Assembly: GCF_000027005.1 (NCBI RefSeq)
Contig: NC_012965.1
Span: forward strand, 607,001 to 671,000
Source: Komagataella phaffii GS115
Lineage: Eukaryota; Ascomycota; Pichiomycetes; Pichiales; Pichiaceae
Length of the DNA stretch: 64,000 nt
Direction of reading: 5' to 3'
Shown: piece by piece, positions 27,905-38,855 of the stretch
Layout of the letters: each line of letters opens with the position of its first letter
Numbering within the stretch: position 1 is the first letter of the stretch
Program-made: the position numbers and the translations under genes
The notes under the pieces: generated by a model
Told to the model about the DNA's origin: nothing
What the model saw: the letters and a program-made list of their open reading frames with translations, nothing else
Database searches by the model: none

Positions 27905-30900
27905 TTATGTAAGATCTACAAAACTTTCAAGATTCTTGTCAAGCTCACTGGTTATGTCTGACAAACTACCCATCAAAGAAGCACTCTTGGGTTTTGTTTT
28001 TGGGTTGAGGACTTTCTTTGCAACCGTCTTTGGTTTCTTTGATCCAAAGTCTGGATCATTCTCGTCATTTTCCTTTTTCACACGTCTCACTCTCTTTTTC
28101 TTGGCTGCAGGCCCTGACTTCTTAAAGGAAGATGCCCGCTTCTCCTCGTCCTCTTTCAAGAAAGCATGCCACTCTTCTAAAAAGACTTCAAGATCCTTAT
28201 TCCATATTTGCTTAGCGCTAAGTTTCAACAGTTCAGTTAACTGATCTTCTTTCTCAGCTTTTTGCAGTAGCAGTTTATGATACCTCTCTCGGGTTAAAGA
28301 CCAGATTGGCATACCTAAGAGATAATCATAAGAAGCAAAAATGTTCACTGATTTGTTTAAAAGATTTTCATCATCTATTTCTTCTTCTTCTTCTTCCTCG
28401 ACCTTGATCTCTGCTTCCGTGATCTCTTCCTGATCAACCTGCTGCCAAATTGGTTTGCCATCTTTAGAGAACTTTGGAAAGTTCAATCTTTGTAACTCTT
28501 CAATTAATTCAATTCTCTTTCTGTTATTTACTCGGAGTTCGTTTTCAATAATCATCTTGACAAACCGAGCCTGAGAGCTTATTTTCTCCAACTGATTTCC
28601 AAGTACTTCTGCTAAATGATCCTTACGACGTTGGTAGAAGTCCAGTCTGACATGATAATAGTCTTCAATTATTTCGTTCACGTTGTCATACTTCTTAATT
28701 TTTCCAGCAGCATCAAAAGCAACCATGTTGCCAACGTTGATTGTAGTGATCAACTTAAATCTTTCTTTCAATCCCATTTGCAAAGATTTTTTCATCTCTT
28801 CTTTAGTTAAAGTGATTACAAACTTAAGATCCATTCCATGCTGTTCTTCCATATCCTTGATCCAAGATTTCTGTTTTTCACTCCCTGCTATACCATTCAA
28901 TAAAAATTCTTTCATGTTGATCGTCCAGGTCTTGGCTGGGATTTCAGTAATCTCTATTGTTTCGTCATCAATCTGCTCTATGTTACCTTCCATTCGAAAT
29001 TTATCAGCGCTTATTTTGGTAATGGAACCATTCCAGCCACGATACCATGGAATCATTTCCTCCATTTCCTGACCATCCATCAATCTCCTAATGTTGGCAA
29101 CAATGTCAACTGGGTTAAAAGGGGGGATGTTAGTACTCCAACCAGTTCCGATACCCTCTGAACCATTGATTAGTAACATAGGTACAATAGGCAAGTACCA
29201 CTCAGGTTCAACTGTTTGTTCGTCATCCTGCAAATAGTTCAGCAAAGGATTATCATCGACATGAAAAATTTTTCTTTGTAATCTTCGATAAGTCAGTGAA
29301 AATATATCTTGCTGCGGAGGCATCTTTACCTCCTTGAGCTCTGGAACCAAATCCTCCAATTGGCTGTAAAAGGTTTAAATTATTACTGCCCACAAAGTCC
29401 TGAGCCAAACCAATTATACTTTGAATCAGTGATTGATCACCATGATGGTAAGCACTATGTTCACCAATATAACCAGCAAGCTGTGAAACCTTGATTTCGC
29501 TTCTTAGGTTCCTTTTATAACAACCGTAAAGAATTTTTCTCTGAGAAGGCTTGAAACCATCCAACATTGACGGAATGGATCGAATATTATCTGCCATACT
29601 GAAAAGAATCAACTCTTTATTGATAAAGTCGGAAATTGGGATGATGGATAAATCAGGATCCAGATGTACACCGGGTTCAAATCCACGAAGCCATTCCTTA
29701 CGATCATCAGCTTTCTTCTTGGAAAATGCCAAATCAATAAATCCAGGGTCTACGTCTTGCAAAGCGTGAAACGTTTTCATATGTTTGTCCAATTGTGAGA
29801 AATACTCTCTCATTTCTTCGGCAAGAGATGTACCCAGACCTTTGTAGTACTTCTGCTTAAACGATTCTGTATTCTGCTCTCTCCAAGCTTCATACTCAGG
29901 CATACTATAAAAGGGAATTACCTTACGTTTTTCTGGACCACTGGTAATGGTAACCTTAACAATGGGAGTTATGAACTCCAAAAGAAAGTTAGGAACTTTC
30001 AGTAAACCTGGGAAGGAGCTTTCCAGGAAGTTTATAATCAGTCCCTTAATATGGGAACCGTCGTGATCCTGATCAGTCATGATCATTATGTGACCGTAGC
30101 GAAGAGAGTTGATGTTTTCAGGAGTATAATTCTTCTTGTGTTGGAATCCCATAATTTGTTTGATAGCCTGAATTTCAGCATTCTTCATGATTTGATCGGC
30201 ACTTGCTTCTCTCACGTTAAGCATCTTACCTCTTAACGGATAGACGCCGTAATAATCTCTACCAACAACAGCCAAACCTGCAACAGCCAACGAAGAGGCC
30301 GAATCTCCCTCTGTGAGAATCAGCGTACATTTGTAACCTTCTTTGGTACCGGCTTTGTTGGCGTCTTCTAACTTGGGGTATCCAGTAATTCTATTCTTTC
30401 TGCTCCCGTCATTTTTCTTTAACGCCTTATCAGCATTCATGGCAGCGATATCCAAAATGGCATCCACAATTCCTGTTCTCAAAATTTTCTTTATAAAGTC
30501 ATCTGGAACTTCAGTCTTTTTGCCTCCAAATTGTGATGCTCTGGTGGTCAACTGTTCCTTTGTCTGAGAAGTGAAAGCCGGATTTTCGACCAAACAGTTG
30601 ATAAATAGAAACATATTATTTTTGATCTGAAATGGTTTTATCATGGCTTTTTTGTTTTTTGTCTTGATTTCTTTTTCAATCTTTTTAACAATCTGATCTG
30701 CAATGAAATTAACATGAGTTCCCCCTGAAGTGGTGGCAATAGAATTCACAAAGGAGACCTGATTGAAGGTTGAGTCTGAAACAGCAAAAGCAATCTCCCA
30801 TCGATCGTTCAATGTTTGATAGACGATAGTTTGAGAAGGAGAACTGGAACTTGGAGGTGGAAGTAACGAGCTGTCTTCTGTTTTGATCGGATCATTCTTG

Positions 30901-31845
30901 TGCTCCAGAGCCTTGACGTACATCTCAACGTACTGCTTGAAATTTCTGATTTTAAGCTTTTCACCGTTAAGTTTAACGCTAATATCACGAACAGATCCAC
31001 AAAGATCAAAGACACGTCGGCGTAGAACTCCCAAGATATCTTCATCCAGTTCAGTCATGTTGAACTTTGCTAAGTCTGGACGGAAAGAAACCTTGGTATA
31101 CTCAGTTGCCTTTTTTATTGATTTGATAACAGGCTTATCGGTTTTACCCATGTTTTGACTCCATCGCTGGGTATATAATTTTCCCGAAGATTTATCGTAA
31201 GTTTCCACGATAAACTCTGTGGAGAAGATGTTACATAACTTGGCCCCATATCCATTTCTGCCACCAGTGACTTTCTTTTGGTCATCATTGTAATTACTCG
31301 AAGTTAACAGGTTTCCAAAGATCAGTTCTGGAATGTAAATAGTGTTCCTTATCGTGAATTTGGACTGGAATACCCTTTCCATCATTTTTCACCTCAATCA
31401 GATTCTCTTCAGGCTTGATAGTAACTTCGATGTTCTTCATGGAAGGATCACGAATCTTGTTGTCGGCTGCGTTAACAAGGATCTCATCAAATATTTTGAA
31501 TAACCCTGGAACAATGCTCACAACTTTCCTTTCCATAGATTCCGTTTCCTTGTTGTAAATCCATTGTTCGGATTCGTGTTTCTCTACGGAGCCAATATAA
31601 GTGTCAGGACGTTTCAAAATATGCTCTAACTGAGAAAGTTTCTGGTATTGGTCGGAAACATTAACATTGTTTGCGGTGGAGCTTCTAGTGGTACCATTCT
31701 CTGAGTTGTTAACTGCACTGCCATTTGAGGCTGGTGGTGTCTTCCTCGTGGGTTTAGCCGCGGGCTTATGTCTCTTTGCCTTGGGTGAGCTGCTTGCGGA
31801 ACTCACAATAAAATCATCATCACTGAAGCCTTCGCTGGAAGACAT
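27905..31845 (-). CDS. TOP2: DNA topoisomerase II (two frame breaks)
   Basis: The type IIA topoisomerase that decatenates chromosomes; essential in yeast. Three frames on the minus strand must be joined: 31845-31294, 31385-29253 and 29359-27905. The first join is in the ATPase domain near 31341 (HDKEH then IYIPELIFGN); the second near 29264-29273 (ITKK then IFHVDDNPLL), just after the active-site Tyr of AARYIFTDL. Removing one base at each place gives 1312 residues without other damage. Visible domains: GHKL ATPase (EILVNAADN, NDGKGIP, GGRNGYGAKL), Toprim (EGDSASSLA, DQDHDGSHI), the winged-helix/tower core, and a basic C-tail. The S. cerevisiae enzyme has 1428; the tail here is shorter. Because TOP2 is essential, sequence error is the likeliest cause. 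Confidence 0.93.
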
Positions 31846-32079
31846 GCTAGTAGTGCGCTGTTTCCAATATAAACTATGTGAATAGAGTTGGAGGAAGAAG
31901 AATTGCTAAGACAAGGTTAGTTGAATTATTGATAAACAAACTTTCACGACACGACACGACGACGCGAAAAAATAAATTGTAAAACCAAAAACAGAACTAA
32001 GGGACCCTCATCCATTAAATCTATTTTTCTTCGTTTATAGCAGGATACCACATCATCTATTTCTGACTAGTACTCTCTT

Positions 32080-33456
32080 ATGGAAGGCCAGCTTGTAGAA
32101 AGAACAAGAGGAAGGCCCTCTGAACGACGGTCAGCCAACAAATGGGGAGAGGTGAAGAACCGAATTCTCACAAGGATTAAATACCCTACGAACATCGTTG
32201 GCCAGTTAACGCCAGAACAACTAGACGCCTTCCAGTTGGTCTTTAGGATAGAGGAAATAACACAGAAGCTAGAAACACATCAAGTCGTACCTGAAGAAAA
32301 ACTTAGATCACCTTCTCCAACTCCCATTTATAACAGCAACGGTAAGAGAATCAATACCATTGACATAAGATACACTGAAAAATTAGAGAAGGAGAGACAT
32401 GTCTTGGTGGAGAGAGCGATGAAAACTGTGCCTGGATTCACCGCCCCCATCAACTACAAGAGACCAGGAAAAACCAGTGAAAAACTCTATTTACCTACCA
32501 AAGATTATCCGGATATTAATTTCATAGGACTGCTCTTGGGCCCCCGAGGAAACACATTGAAGAAATTACAGGACGAGAGTGGTGCCCATATCGGAATCAG
32601 AGGAAAAGGATCGGTCAAAACAGGTAGGAACAATAATGCTGCAGGCTCACATCAAAGCCATATGGATGACGAATTACACTGTTTGATAACTTCAGAATCT
32701 CAAGAAAAGATCAAGAAGGCCGTTGCTCTGTGCAATGAGATAATTGAAAAGGCGATTGTCAGCCCTGAAGGGCAAAACGATATGAAGAGAGGTCAACTAA
32801 GAGAGCTAGCAGTTCTCAATGGTACTTTGAGAACCACAGAAAATAGAGCATGTACGCTATGTGGAGAACTGGGCCACCTTAGACACGATTGCCCTAAGAA
32901 GCAAAGCTTTACTCAAACTGTAGTGTGTCGAAATTGTGGACAAACTGGACATTTTGCTAGGGACTGTAAGTTTAGTGGCTTTGAAAATGAAAGAGCAGAG
33001 GATAGAGAAATTGATCAGATGATGAATGACCTCAATGGGGATGCTCCGAGTTACAACATGAAAACTCTGAATTCGTCCACCGAACCAGGTTCAGTTCCAA
33101 TTCCCCAGCAAGATCAAATTAATAATTTGTTTCAGAATCCTAGTAAGAGACCTCATATTGATGACGAAGCATCTGAGTCCAAGCGACCTGCTATTAAGGC
33201 TCCGTTGGGGTTGAGTGTTTCTGTTGATCCACAACCCATTCAATCTCTACCGTTTCCTCCAGGTGCCGGGAATTCATCGTTTCTACCACCTCCTCCTCCC
33301 CCAATGGCTGGATCAAGCATACCACCACCACCCCCTCCAGCCGTGACAACAAAGCTACCGCCACCACCACCTCCTCCAGTAAGTACAAGGAAGCCCCCTC
33401 CTCCTCCACCGCCTTCAGTTCCTACTGCAAAGCCACCTCCACCTCCGCCACAATGA
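32080..33456 (+). CDS. MSL5: Branchpoint-bridging protein (SF1/BBP)
   Basis: A 458-residue splicing factor that binds the intron branch-point sequence (UACUAAC) and bridges to the U1 snRNP and Mud2. Visible parts: the N-terminal helix-hairpin region, a STAR-type KH domain (about residues 140-225) with the GxxG loop in GLLLGPRGNTLKKLQDESGA, two CCHC zinc knuckles (CTLCGELGHLRHDC and CRNCGQTGHFARDC, about 264-300), and a proline-rich tail of repeated PPPPPP blocks from about residue 405, the binding site for WW and formin-like partners. Length matches yeast Msl5 (476). It is tail to tail with CLF1, also a splicing gene. Confidence 0.95.
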   Translation: MEGQLVERTRGRPSERRSANKWGEVKNRILTRIKYPTNIVGQLTPEQLDAFQLVFRIEEITQKLETHQVVPEEKLRSPSPTPIYNSNGKRINTIDIRYTEKLEKERHVLVERAMKTVPGFTAPINYKRPGKTSEKLYLPTKDYPDINFIGLLLGPRGNTLKKLQDESGAHIGIRGKGSVKTGRNNNAAGSHQSHMDDELHCLITSESQEKIKKAVALCNEIIEKAIVSPEGQNDMKRGQLRELAVLNGTLRTTENRACTLCGELGHLRHDCPKKQSFTQTVVCRNCGQTGHFARDCKFSGFENERAEDREIDQMMNDLNGDAPSYNMKTLNSSTEPGSVPIPQQDQINNLFQNPSKRPHIDDEASESKRPAIKAPLGLSVSVDPQPIQSLPFPPGAGNSSFLPPPPPPMAGSSIPPPPPPAVTTKLPPPPPPPVSTRKPPPPPPPSVPTAKPPPPPPQ

Positions 33457-33535
33457 ATAGTTTACGTAAAGCGATCAGTAATACCACGTATGATAAGATG
33501 CAAGATTATACTATTAGTATACATTAGAATAACAA

Positions 33536-35605
33536 CTAACTTTGTTTCTCCTTCCATTTTTTGGCATTTTCCAAGAATTTCTGCATAGCTGACTTTGGTT
33601 TTGAATCTTCCACATCTTCGACCTGCTTGGAATCGAGCTGGTCGTCAGGGAAAACGTAATCGACCACTTCTTCATCACCTTCCCGACGCCTGACAACTGA
33701 TGGGAACCTTTTGTTAATCTCTTCTTGGCTACCTTTCGTCCCATAGACAGACTCAAATTCTTTGAAGGCTTGGAAAAGCATCACTCTCATGCTCTTGTTA
33801 TTAGTTGCCTTTGCAAACGCTAACGCCTTTTCAAATTCTTTTCTACTTCTTTCCTTGGACTCTTCTGTGACTTCAAACTGGAATTCCAGATCCTCATTCT
33901 GGTTGGAATGCAGCAAATATTCGTTGAGCTGCTCTTCTGATGGAATGGTTAGTTCAAATATAGCCTTTTTAATCCAAATTACTGTGTCATGTTTGAACAG
34001 GATCAAGAACCTGGAATATGCGTTTCTAGCTTCTGAATACTGGTATGTTGATAGCAGATAATCAATCAACTTGTTGAAAGCTTCCTTTCTTTCCTCATCC
34101 GGTAGGATTTCGGGTTCACTGGTAGCAATTTCATAGATTGCTTTACACCTTTCATCATCATCCATTTGGTTCTCAAATTCAGCATATTCAATCCAAATTG
34201 AAACATCCCGAGGCCACGTCTCGATAAATTTTTCATAGAGCTTTCGAACCCTGTCAAATTCCTTTAACTTCAATTCCATGGCAATGTACGATTTGAATAG
34301 CTTTCTCTTCGGACACAGACCCAAAGATTGGCCCAATATCTTTCTTGCTTGTGATAAATCATCTTGTCGTATTTCAAAGTACGCATAGTTTGTCCAAACC
34401 TTGGCAAATGTAAACTTTTTATGAGGAATTAGGGATATCAGCTTCTTGTAGCCCTCTCTAGCCTTTGAGATATCTTTACTTTCAAGTTCAGTAACAAACA
34501 AAAATTTCAACCATAAGCAGATGTACTTTTCCCAATCTGGTTTGGACTCACTCTGAGGAACAGCTCCCAAGACTTTGGTATATGCCTGCTCCAGCAATTC
34601 TGTAGTATCGTTGTAGTTCTCCAACAGTTCGATATATAACCACCAGTTGTCATAATCATAAGGATTCTCAGACAGGATCTGTTCGTATTTTATTTTCCGT
34701 TTTTGCATGATGGTTTCTTCTATCCCTTCCCTATCCCCGTACTGTTTTTCAAAAACTGTATATTGTTCGAACAGCCGATCTCTCTTCTCACCTGTTAAGT
34801 GGTCCATACCAAACTTGTACAATGCTCTTACTCTAGCAAACTCTTTCTGTTGCGTCTCCCAATCACACCAACTGACGAATATTGACTCATCGAGAAACTC
34901 TTTTCCAAGACTCATTGCTGAGTCGATAGCCAAGGTGTACACATTCCTAATATCCACAGCGTCGCCATGTTGTTTCTCAAAACTAGCCCAATAAAGCCAG
35001 GTTTCCGTCTTCGGAGAAGCCACAACAAACTTCTCAAAGATTTTTCGACAGTTCTCCAGCTCTCCATAACGAGACTCAAAATAAATGAAGTGCTTCCATA
35101 CACTAGCTGAGGGCCTCCAGTTTATCCATCTTAAAAAGATCTCTCTCGTTCCAACCACATTGCCCAATGTTTCTTCTAGGTTCACGTACAAATACCACAG
35201 CTTGTCCACGCGTGGCAACAATATGGTAGCTCTTTCCAAAACGTTTCTAGCATGGTTGATGTTTTTCCCCTTGAGTTCAGTTTGAGAGTATCGAATCCAC
35301 ACGGTAACGTTGGTTGGATCAACCTCTAGACACCGTTCAAAAACAGAACGAGCGCGGCGATAATCACGTTGTTCTACTTCAAACGTGGCGTACCGAAGCC
35401 ATTGCCCTACGTTCAACCTGTTCATCCTGAGGGCATTCTCAAACTCTGTTCTCTTCTTGAGCTGCATCTGTTGGAGTTCTTCCAGGTCATTAATTTTGTG
35501 CTCAGTCAGCTTCAAGGAGGGGTCTTTACTTTCGTAGGCCTCCAGAAGAATCTGCTCCGCCGTGATTTGAAGATCTGCGGGGGCCTTATTCTTCATAACT
35601 GACAT
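33536..35605 (-). CDS. CLF1: Spliceosomal HAT-repeat protein Clf1/Syf3
   Basis: A 689-residue protein made of about 15 HAT (half-a-TPR) repeats. Clf1 is a scaffold of the Prp19-associated (NineTeen) complex and is needed when the tri-snRNP joins and the spliceosome is activated. HAT repeats are easily read, for example VGQWLRYATFEVEQRDYRRARSVFERCL and VSIWIEYAEFENQMDDDERCKAIYEIA. The start MSVMKNKAPADLQITAEQILLEA is the conserved family opening. Length matches S. cerevisiae Clf1 (687). Its 5' end lies less than 100 bases from the proposed start of the VPS10-like gene. Confidence 0.95.
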   Translation of the reverse strand: MSVMKNKAPADLQITAEQILLEAYESKDPSLKLTEHKINDLEELQQMQLKKRTEFENALRMNRLNVGQWLRYATFEVEQRDYRRARSVFERCLEVDPTNVTVWIRYSQTELKGKNINHARNVLERATILLPRVDKLWYLYVNLEETLGNVVGTREIFLRWINWRPSASVWKHFIYFESRYGELENCRKIFEKFVVASPKTETWLYWASFEKQHGDAVDIRNVYTLAIDSAMSLGKEFLDESIFVSWCDWETQQKEFARVRALYKFGMDHLTGEKRDRLFEQYTVFEKQYGDREGIEETIMQKRKIKYEQILSENPYDYDNWWLYIELLENYNDTTELLEQAYTKVLGAVPQSESKPDWEKYICLWLKFLFVTELESKDISKAREGYKKLISLIPHKKFTFAKVWTNYAYFEIRQDDLSQARKILGQSLGLCPKRKLFKSYIAMELKLKEFDRVRKLYEKFIETWPRDVSIWIEYAEFENQMDDDERCKAIYEIATSEPEILPDEERKEAFNKLIDYLLSTYQYSEARNAYSRFLILFKHDTVIWIKKAIFELTIPSEEQLNEYLLHSNQNEDLEFQFEVTEESKERSRKEFEKALAFAKATNNKSMRVMLFQAFKEFESVYGTKGSQEEINKRFPSVVRRREGDEEVVDYVFPDDQLDSKQVEDVEDSKPKSAMQKFLENAKKWKEKQS

Positions 35606-35680
35606 ATTTGAAGATACCTACGATGTGCACGAGAAGGTTAGATTGATAAGTTTAAAGAGCCCAACCTCATCATCAAGAAA

Positions 35681-35711
35681 ATTACGTAATGATATGACCA
35701 GCTTACGTAAG
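35681..35711. promoter_or_regulatory. Twin TTACGTAA palindromes between CLF1 and the VPS10-like gene
   Basis: ATTACGTAAT (35681-35690) and CTTACGTAAG (35702-35711) are two 10-base palindromes whose centres are 21 bases apart, about two helical turns. TTACGTAA is a Yap-type bZIP site. The second overlaps the proposed GTAAGT splice donor, so one of the two readings may be incidental. Confidence 0.45.
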
Positions 35712-37934
35712 TATGTCAGGGCTGCCCCACATTCATGCTTCTAACAAAGAAGAGAATAAGGTTATACTAACGCTGTGTTGTAGAAACTGCCGTTTGTACC
35801 GTCAGCCTCTCAGCAGTTGTGTTGGGCTATGAATTTGAAGGCGTGCTTTTCCTGTTCATACTATTAATTAATATTAGCTTAGCAGTTCCCATGGAGTGCA
35901 AGGTTTTGAGTGCGAGTCAACGCTTAGACGACTCTGTGGTTCAAAACGTCTACTTAGAGGCAGGAGACGACGATGCGTTAAGTGCTGAGACTATTCTACT
36001 GAGAACACAAAGGAACAATGTCTATGTCTCCTATGATGGAGGAATTGTTTTCCACCAGATCGAATTAAGAGATAAGGGGAGAATTATTGACATTATCGTG
36101 AATAAGCACTTTCCTGCCTATGTCTATCTGATCACTGTGGATGGTTATATCTATATTTCTTCCAATGGTGCAGTTTCTTTCAAGAGAGTGAAAGCTCCTT
36201 CGAAAAGAAGCGTTGATTTTGCTCTCATGAAGAACCCTCTCTCCTTCCACAAGTATGATCCCAAGAAATTTATTTACGCTGGAATGAAGGGCTGTCATTT
36301 CTGGAATAATGTTGCAGACTGCCGAACGGTATCTTTTGTCAGCGAAGATAATGGTGAGAGTTTCACTTCTTTGCTAGAGAATACAAGATTCTGTTTTTTT
36401 GCTGCAAAGGCCATTGACTCTGATCCAAATATAGTCTTCTGTGAACAGTCTTATGCTAATGGAGAGACACCTCCAAATCCACGTCTGCTTGTTAGCTCTG
36501 ATTATTTTAAATCTGATCGACGAGAAGTGCTCAGTAATACTCTCCAACCCATCGAAACTGCTCATGTCTTGTGGCACCAACTATCGTTGAGCATCGGACG
36601 CTGGCCGCTTTAATATCTTGTGATGGAAGTAAATTTGCCAAACTCATGTTTCCGCCCGAACTGGGATTTGACGGATCATGGGCAGGTGCGACATGCAAAG
36701 TGTTTGAAGGGGAAGAGACAGAACACCCCTTGTTTTTCCATCTTAGAAGGTCAGTTCCATCAAAGTATTTGTATTTGTTTTACGGTGCATTGTTCAAAAG
36801 CAACATCGAAGATGGATCCTACAAACTTGTATCCGACTATGTGAACAGCGATAGACGAGGTGTCGATTTTGAACTTATCTCTGGATTGAAAGGTACTGCT
36901 CTTATCAATATAGTCATAAACCATGAAGCAATCGAATCGGGAACAGTTGATGAAAAATCTACGGAAATCAAGACCAAAATCACCTACGATGATGCCTCTA
37001 GCTGGAGTTATATAACTCCACCTCCGTTCGACCTTGAGAGGAATGAATTCATTTGCAAAGGGGAGGAGAAATTGTTAGAGGACTGTTCTTTGAATTTCAA
37101 GGGACCTACTGAGAGGCGCTCTATTGAAATCAAGTCCTCTTGTGATTCAGGTAAAGGACTTCTTTTCGGTGTGGGGAACGTTGGAAAGTACTCAGATCGA
37201 GATCCTAGTAATCTTGCGTTATATTTCTCAAATGACGGTGGTGTTTCTTGGAGGGTGGTTGCAAAAGGTGAGTACCTGTGGGCATTCGGAGACCAAGGGA
37301 GAGTGCTTGTAACAGTTGAGATAAACAGGAAGGTCGATACACTTCATTACTCATTGGATGAAGGAGAAACTTGGCTGGATTACAAGTTTTTACGGACAAA
37401 AAGATAAAAGTGTATGACCTTGTCTACTCGTCGTCTGGAGCATCTCGGAAGTTCATTGTCCTTGAAAATGAATATTCAGTACCTGATAGAGAAAGAAATA
37501 TTCGCAATCTCTACACGATAGGTTTCAGTTATGGCGATGACGATTCTGAATTCTGGAATTCAAAGACCGTCTTTGGTGGTGTACAATATAACGACAAACA
37601 TGGCACGTTATTCACGTTGTTAAGTGTATCCATCCTGGGAGGGGCTTGGTTTGTCTATAATAGGGGAATCAAAAGAAATGGTGGATTTTCCAGACTCAAC
37701 AATTTTGCAGGACAAAATGTCGAGAGTTCTTCAAGACCAATTGAAGAGAACAATACCGATAAAGTGGTCAACTGTATTATTAGAGTATTCTTTAGCACTT
37801 ATCAACTGTTTCAAAGATCTGTATCCACTGTATTTAAAGAGCTGCTTCCGAATAGAAGGTCATCGTCCCAGGACGACGTCGACCAGCCCTTTTTGGGGAA
37901 CCAAATGGATTCCGAGAGACTAGTTACGTTCTGA
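35694..37934 (+). CDS. Short VPS10/sortilin-type receptor-like protein (frame breaks, probable 5' intron)
   Basis: A type I membrane protein with a single VPS10 beta-propeller, related to yeast Vps10/Vth receptors that sort vacuolar hydrolases. Three frames follow one another: one ending at 36613, one at 36571-37407 and one at 37371-37934. Joins are near 36566-36571 (AHV then VAPTIVEHRTL) and in the T5 run at 37386-37390 (DYKF then TDKKIKVYDLV); one added base at each restores the frame. Asp-box repeats are clear (YDGGIVF, SEDNGESF, SNDGGVSW, LDEGETW). One membrane segment (TLLSVSILGGAWFVY) and a tail of about 95 residues end it. Full-length yeast Vps10 has two such domains. An intron at 35707-35783 would supply the start; see that entry. 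Whether it is a pseudogene or misread DNA is open. Confidence 0.75.
35707..35783 (+). other. Proposed intron at the 5' end of the VPS10-like gene
   Basis: Donor GTAAGT (35707), branch TACTAAC (35765-35771) and acceptor TAG (35781-35783). Splicing joins ATG ACC AGC TTA C (from 35694) to AA ACT GCC and continues in frame into the VPS10-like sequence. The alternative is the unspliced ATG at 35829, which needs one extra T in a T4 run to reach the same frame but gives a shorter, more standard signal peptide. Confidence 0.6.
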
Positions 37935-38855
37935 TCAGCTTTATGTTTTGTTGCCCATTTGGCAAGAGAGTCCAGGTAAATGACCGTTCATTTTAGGACG
38001 GTTATTTGAAAATTAGCTATGCACGAGAAGTAATATTTCACCCCGGTTTGATCGGAAGAAGATTTTGAATTTACGAGACCCGTTAATCTACAGTTAGCAG
38101 AGTGCCAAATGAACGAAATATAATAGATTCCTTTTCTATGCATAAATAAAGACCGATTTATTACCAGAGAGATGGTTATTCCCTTCCCTGGCTTCCATGG
38201 GGTTAGTGTACAAGTGTTAAATAAGAAGAGCAGCGTCTTGAATCAGGCAGTCTGCATTCCTGAGCCATAATGAGTAATATTATCAAGTAAAAGATTTGAA
38301 GTATCGTAGGGAAATCCTTCCAGGTGATCATACATTGATAGGTGACTGTGAAGAAAATGAGAACCAAAATGACGGGACTAATCAGTCAAGAGCGTGATCC
38401 GTTGTTTCTGTGCATCATCTGTGTCAGTAGTTTTATTTGACTTAAGCGGAAGAGTTCAACTTTCTAGTAGAAGATTCAGCCTGCAATGGTTTCAATTCTT
38501 GCGGAGTCTCGTTATTCATAGAGTGGTCAACAGGACATGGCAAGAGGTTGTTGCTAGCCACCAATCCAAATGCCACAACAAACGTAGTAGAGAATAACGA
38601 ACTTGTCATTTTGGATCTAGTAGCTGCTTTTATAAACATGTTTGTCTGAAGTTTGTAGAGTGGTTGTGTAGGTGGAAGACGTTGCAGATAAAATCCAATC
38701 TATTTTGTCTTGAATTTTCAGTTTGGCCAATGGCATCGACGAAAATGCCAATTTTCGAGAATCGTCAAAAACTGGGCCAGCATCTGCATTGCATTACAAC
38801 ATAGGCAATGTGGTGGGAAAAAAACACGTTGCGAGGAAAAAGTAAGGAACACGAA
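37935..38855. other. Long intergenic region
   Basis: About 920 bases between two converging genes. Apart from one small candidate ORF (38442-38639, minus) I see nothing coding. No tRNA or recognisable snoRNA boxes were found by eye. The length is unusual for a convergent pair in this compact genome, so a non-coding RNA is possible but unsupported. Confidence 0.35.
38442..38639 (-). CDS. Candidate small membrane protein
   Basis: A 65-codon frame with ATGs at 38639 and 38609. From the second ATG the product is 55 residues: a short hydrophobic segment (SLFSTTFVVAFGLVAS), then NNLLPCPVDHSMNNE and a hydrophilic tail. This shape resembles small mitochondrial inner-membrane assembly proteins, but I recognise no family. 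The frame sits alone in a 920-base gap. Support is limited to topology and position. Confidence 0.35.
   Translation of the reverse strand: MFIKAATRSKMTSSLFSTTFVVAFGLVASNNLLPCPVDHSMNNETPQELKPLQAESSTRKLNSSA

Noticed and set aside
31385..31845. An intron as the cause of the first TOP2 frame break
   Set aside because: No donor, branch point or acceptor lies near 31341, and the protein is continuous with one base removed.
33194..33409. Minus-strand valine-rich frame
   Set aside because: Antisense shadow of the proline-rich tail of MSL5.
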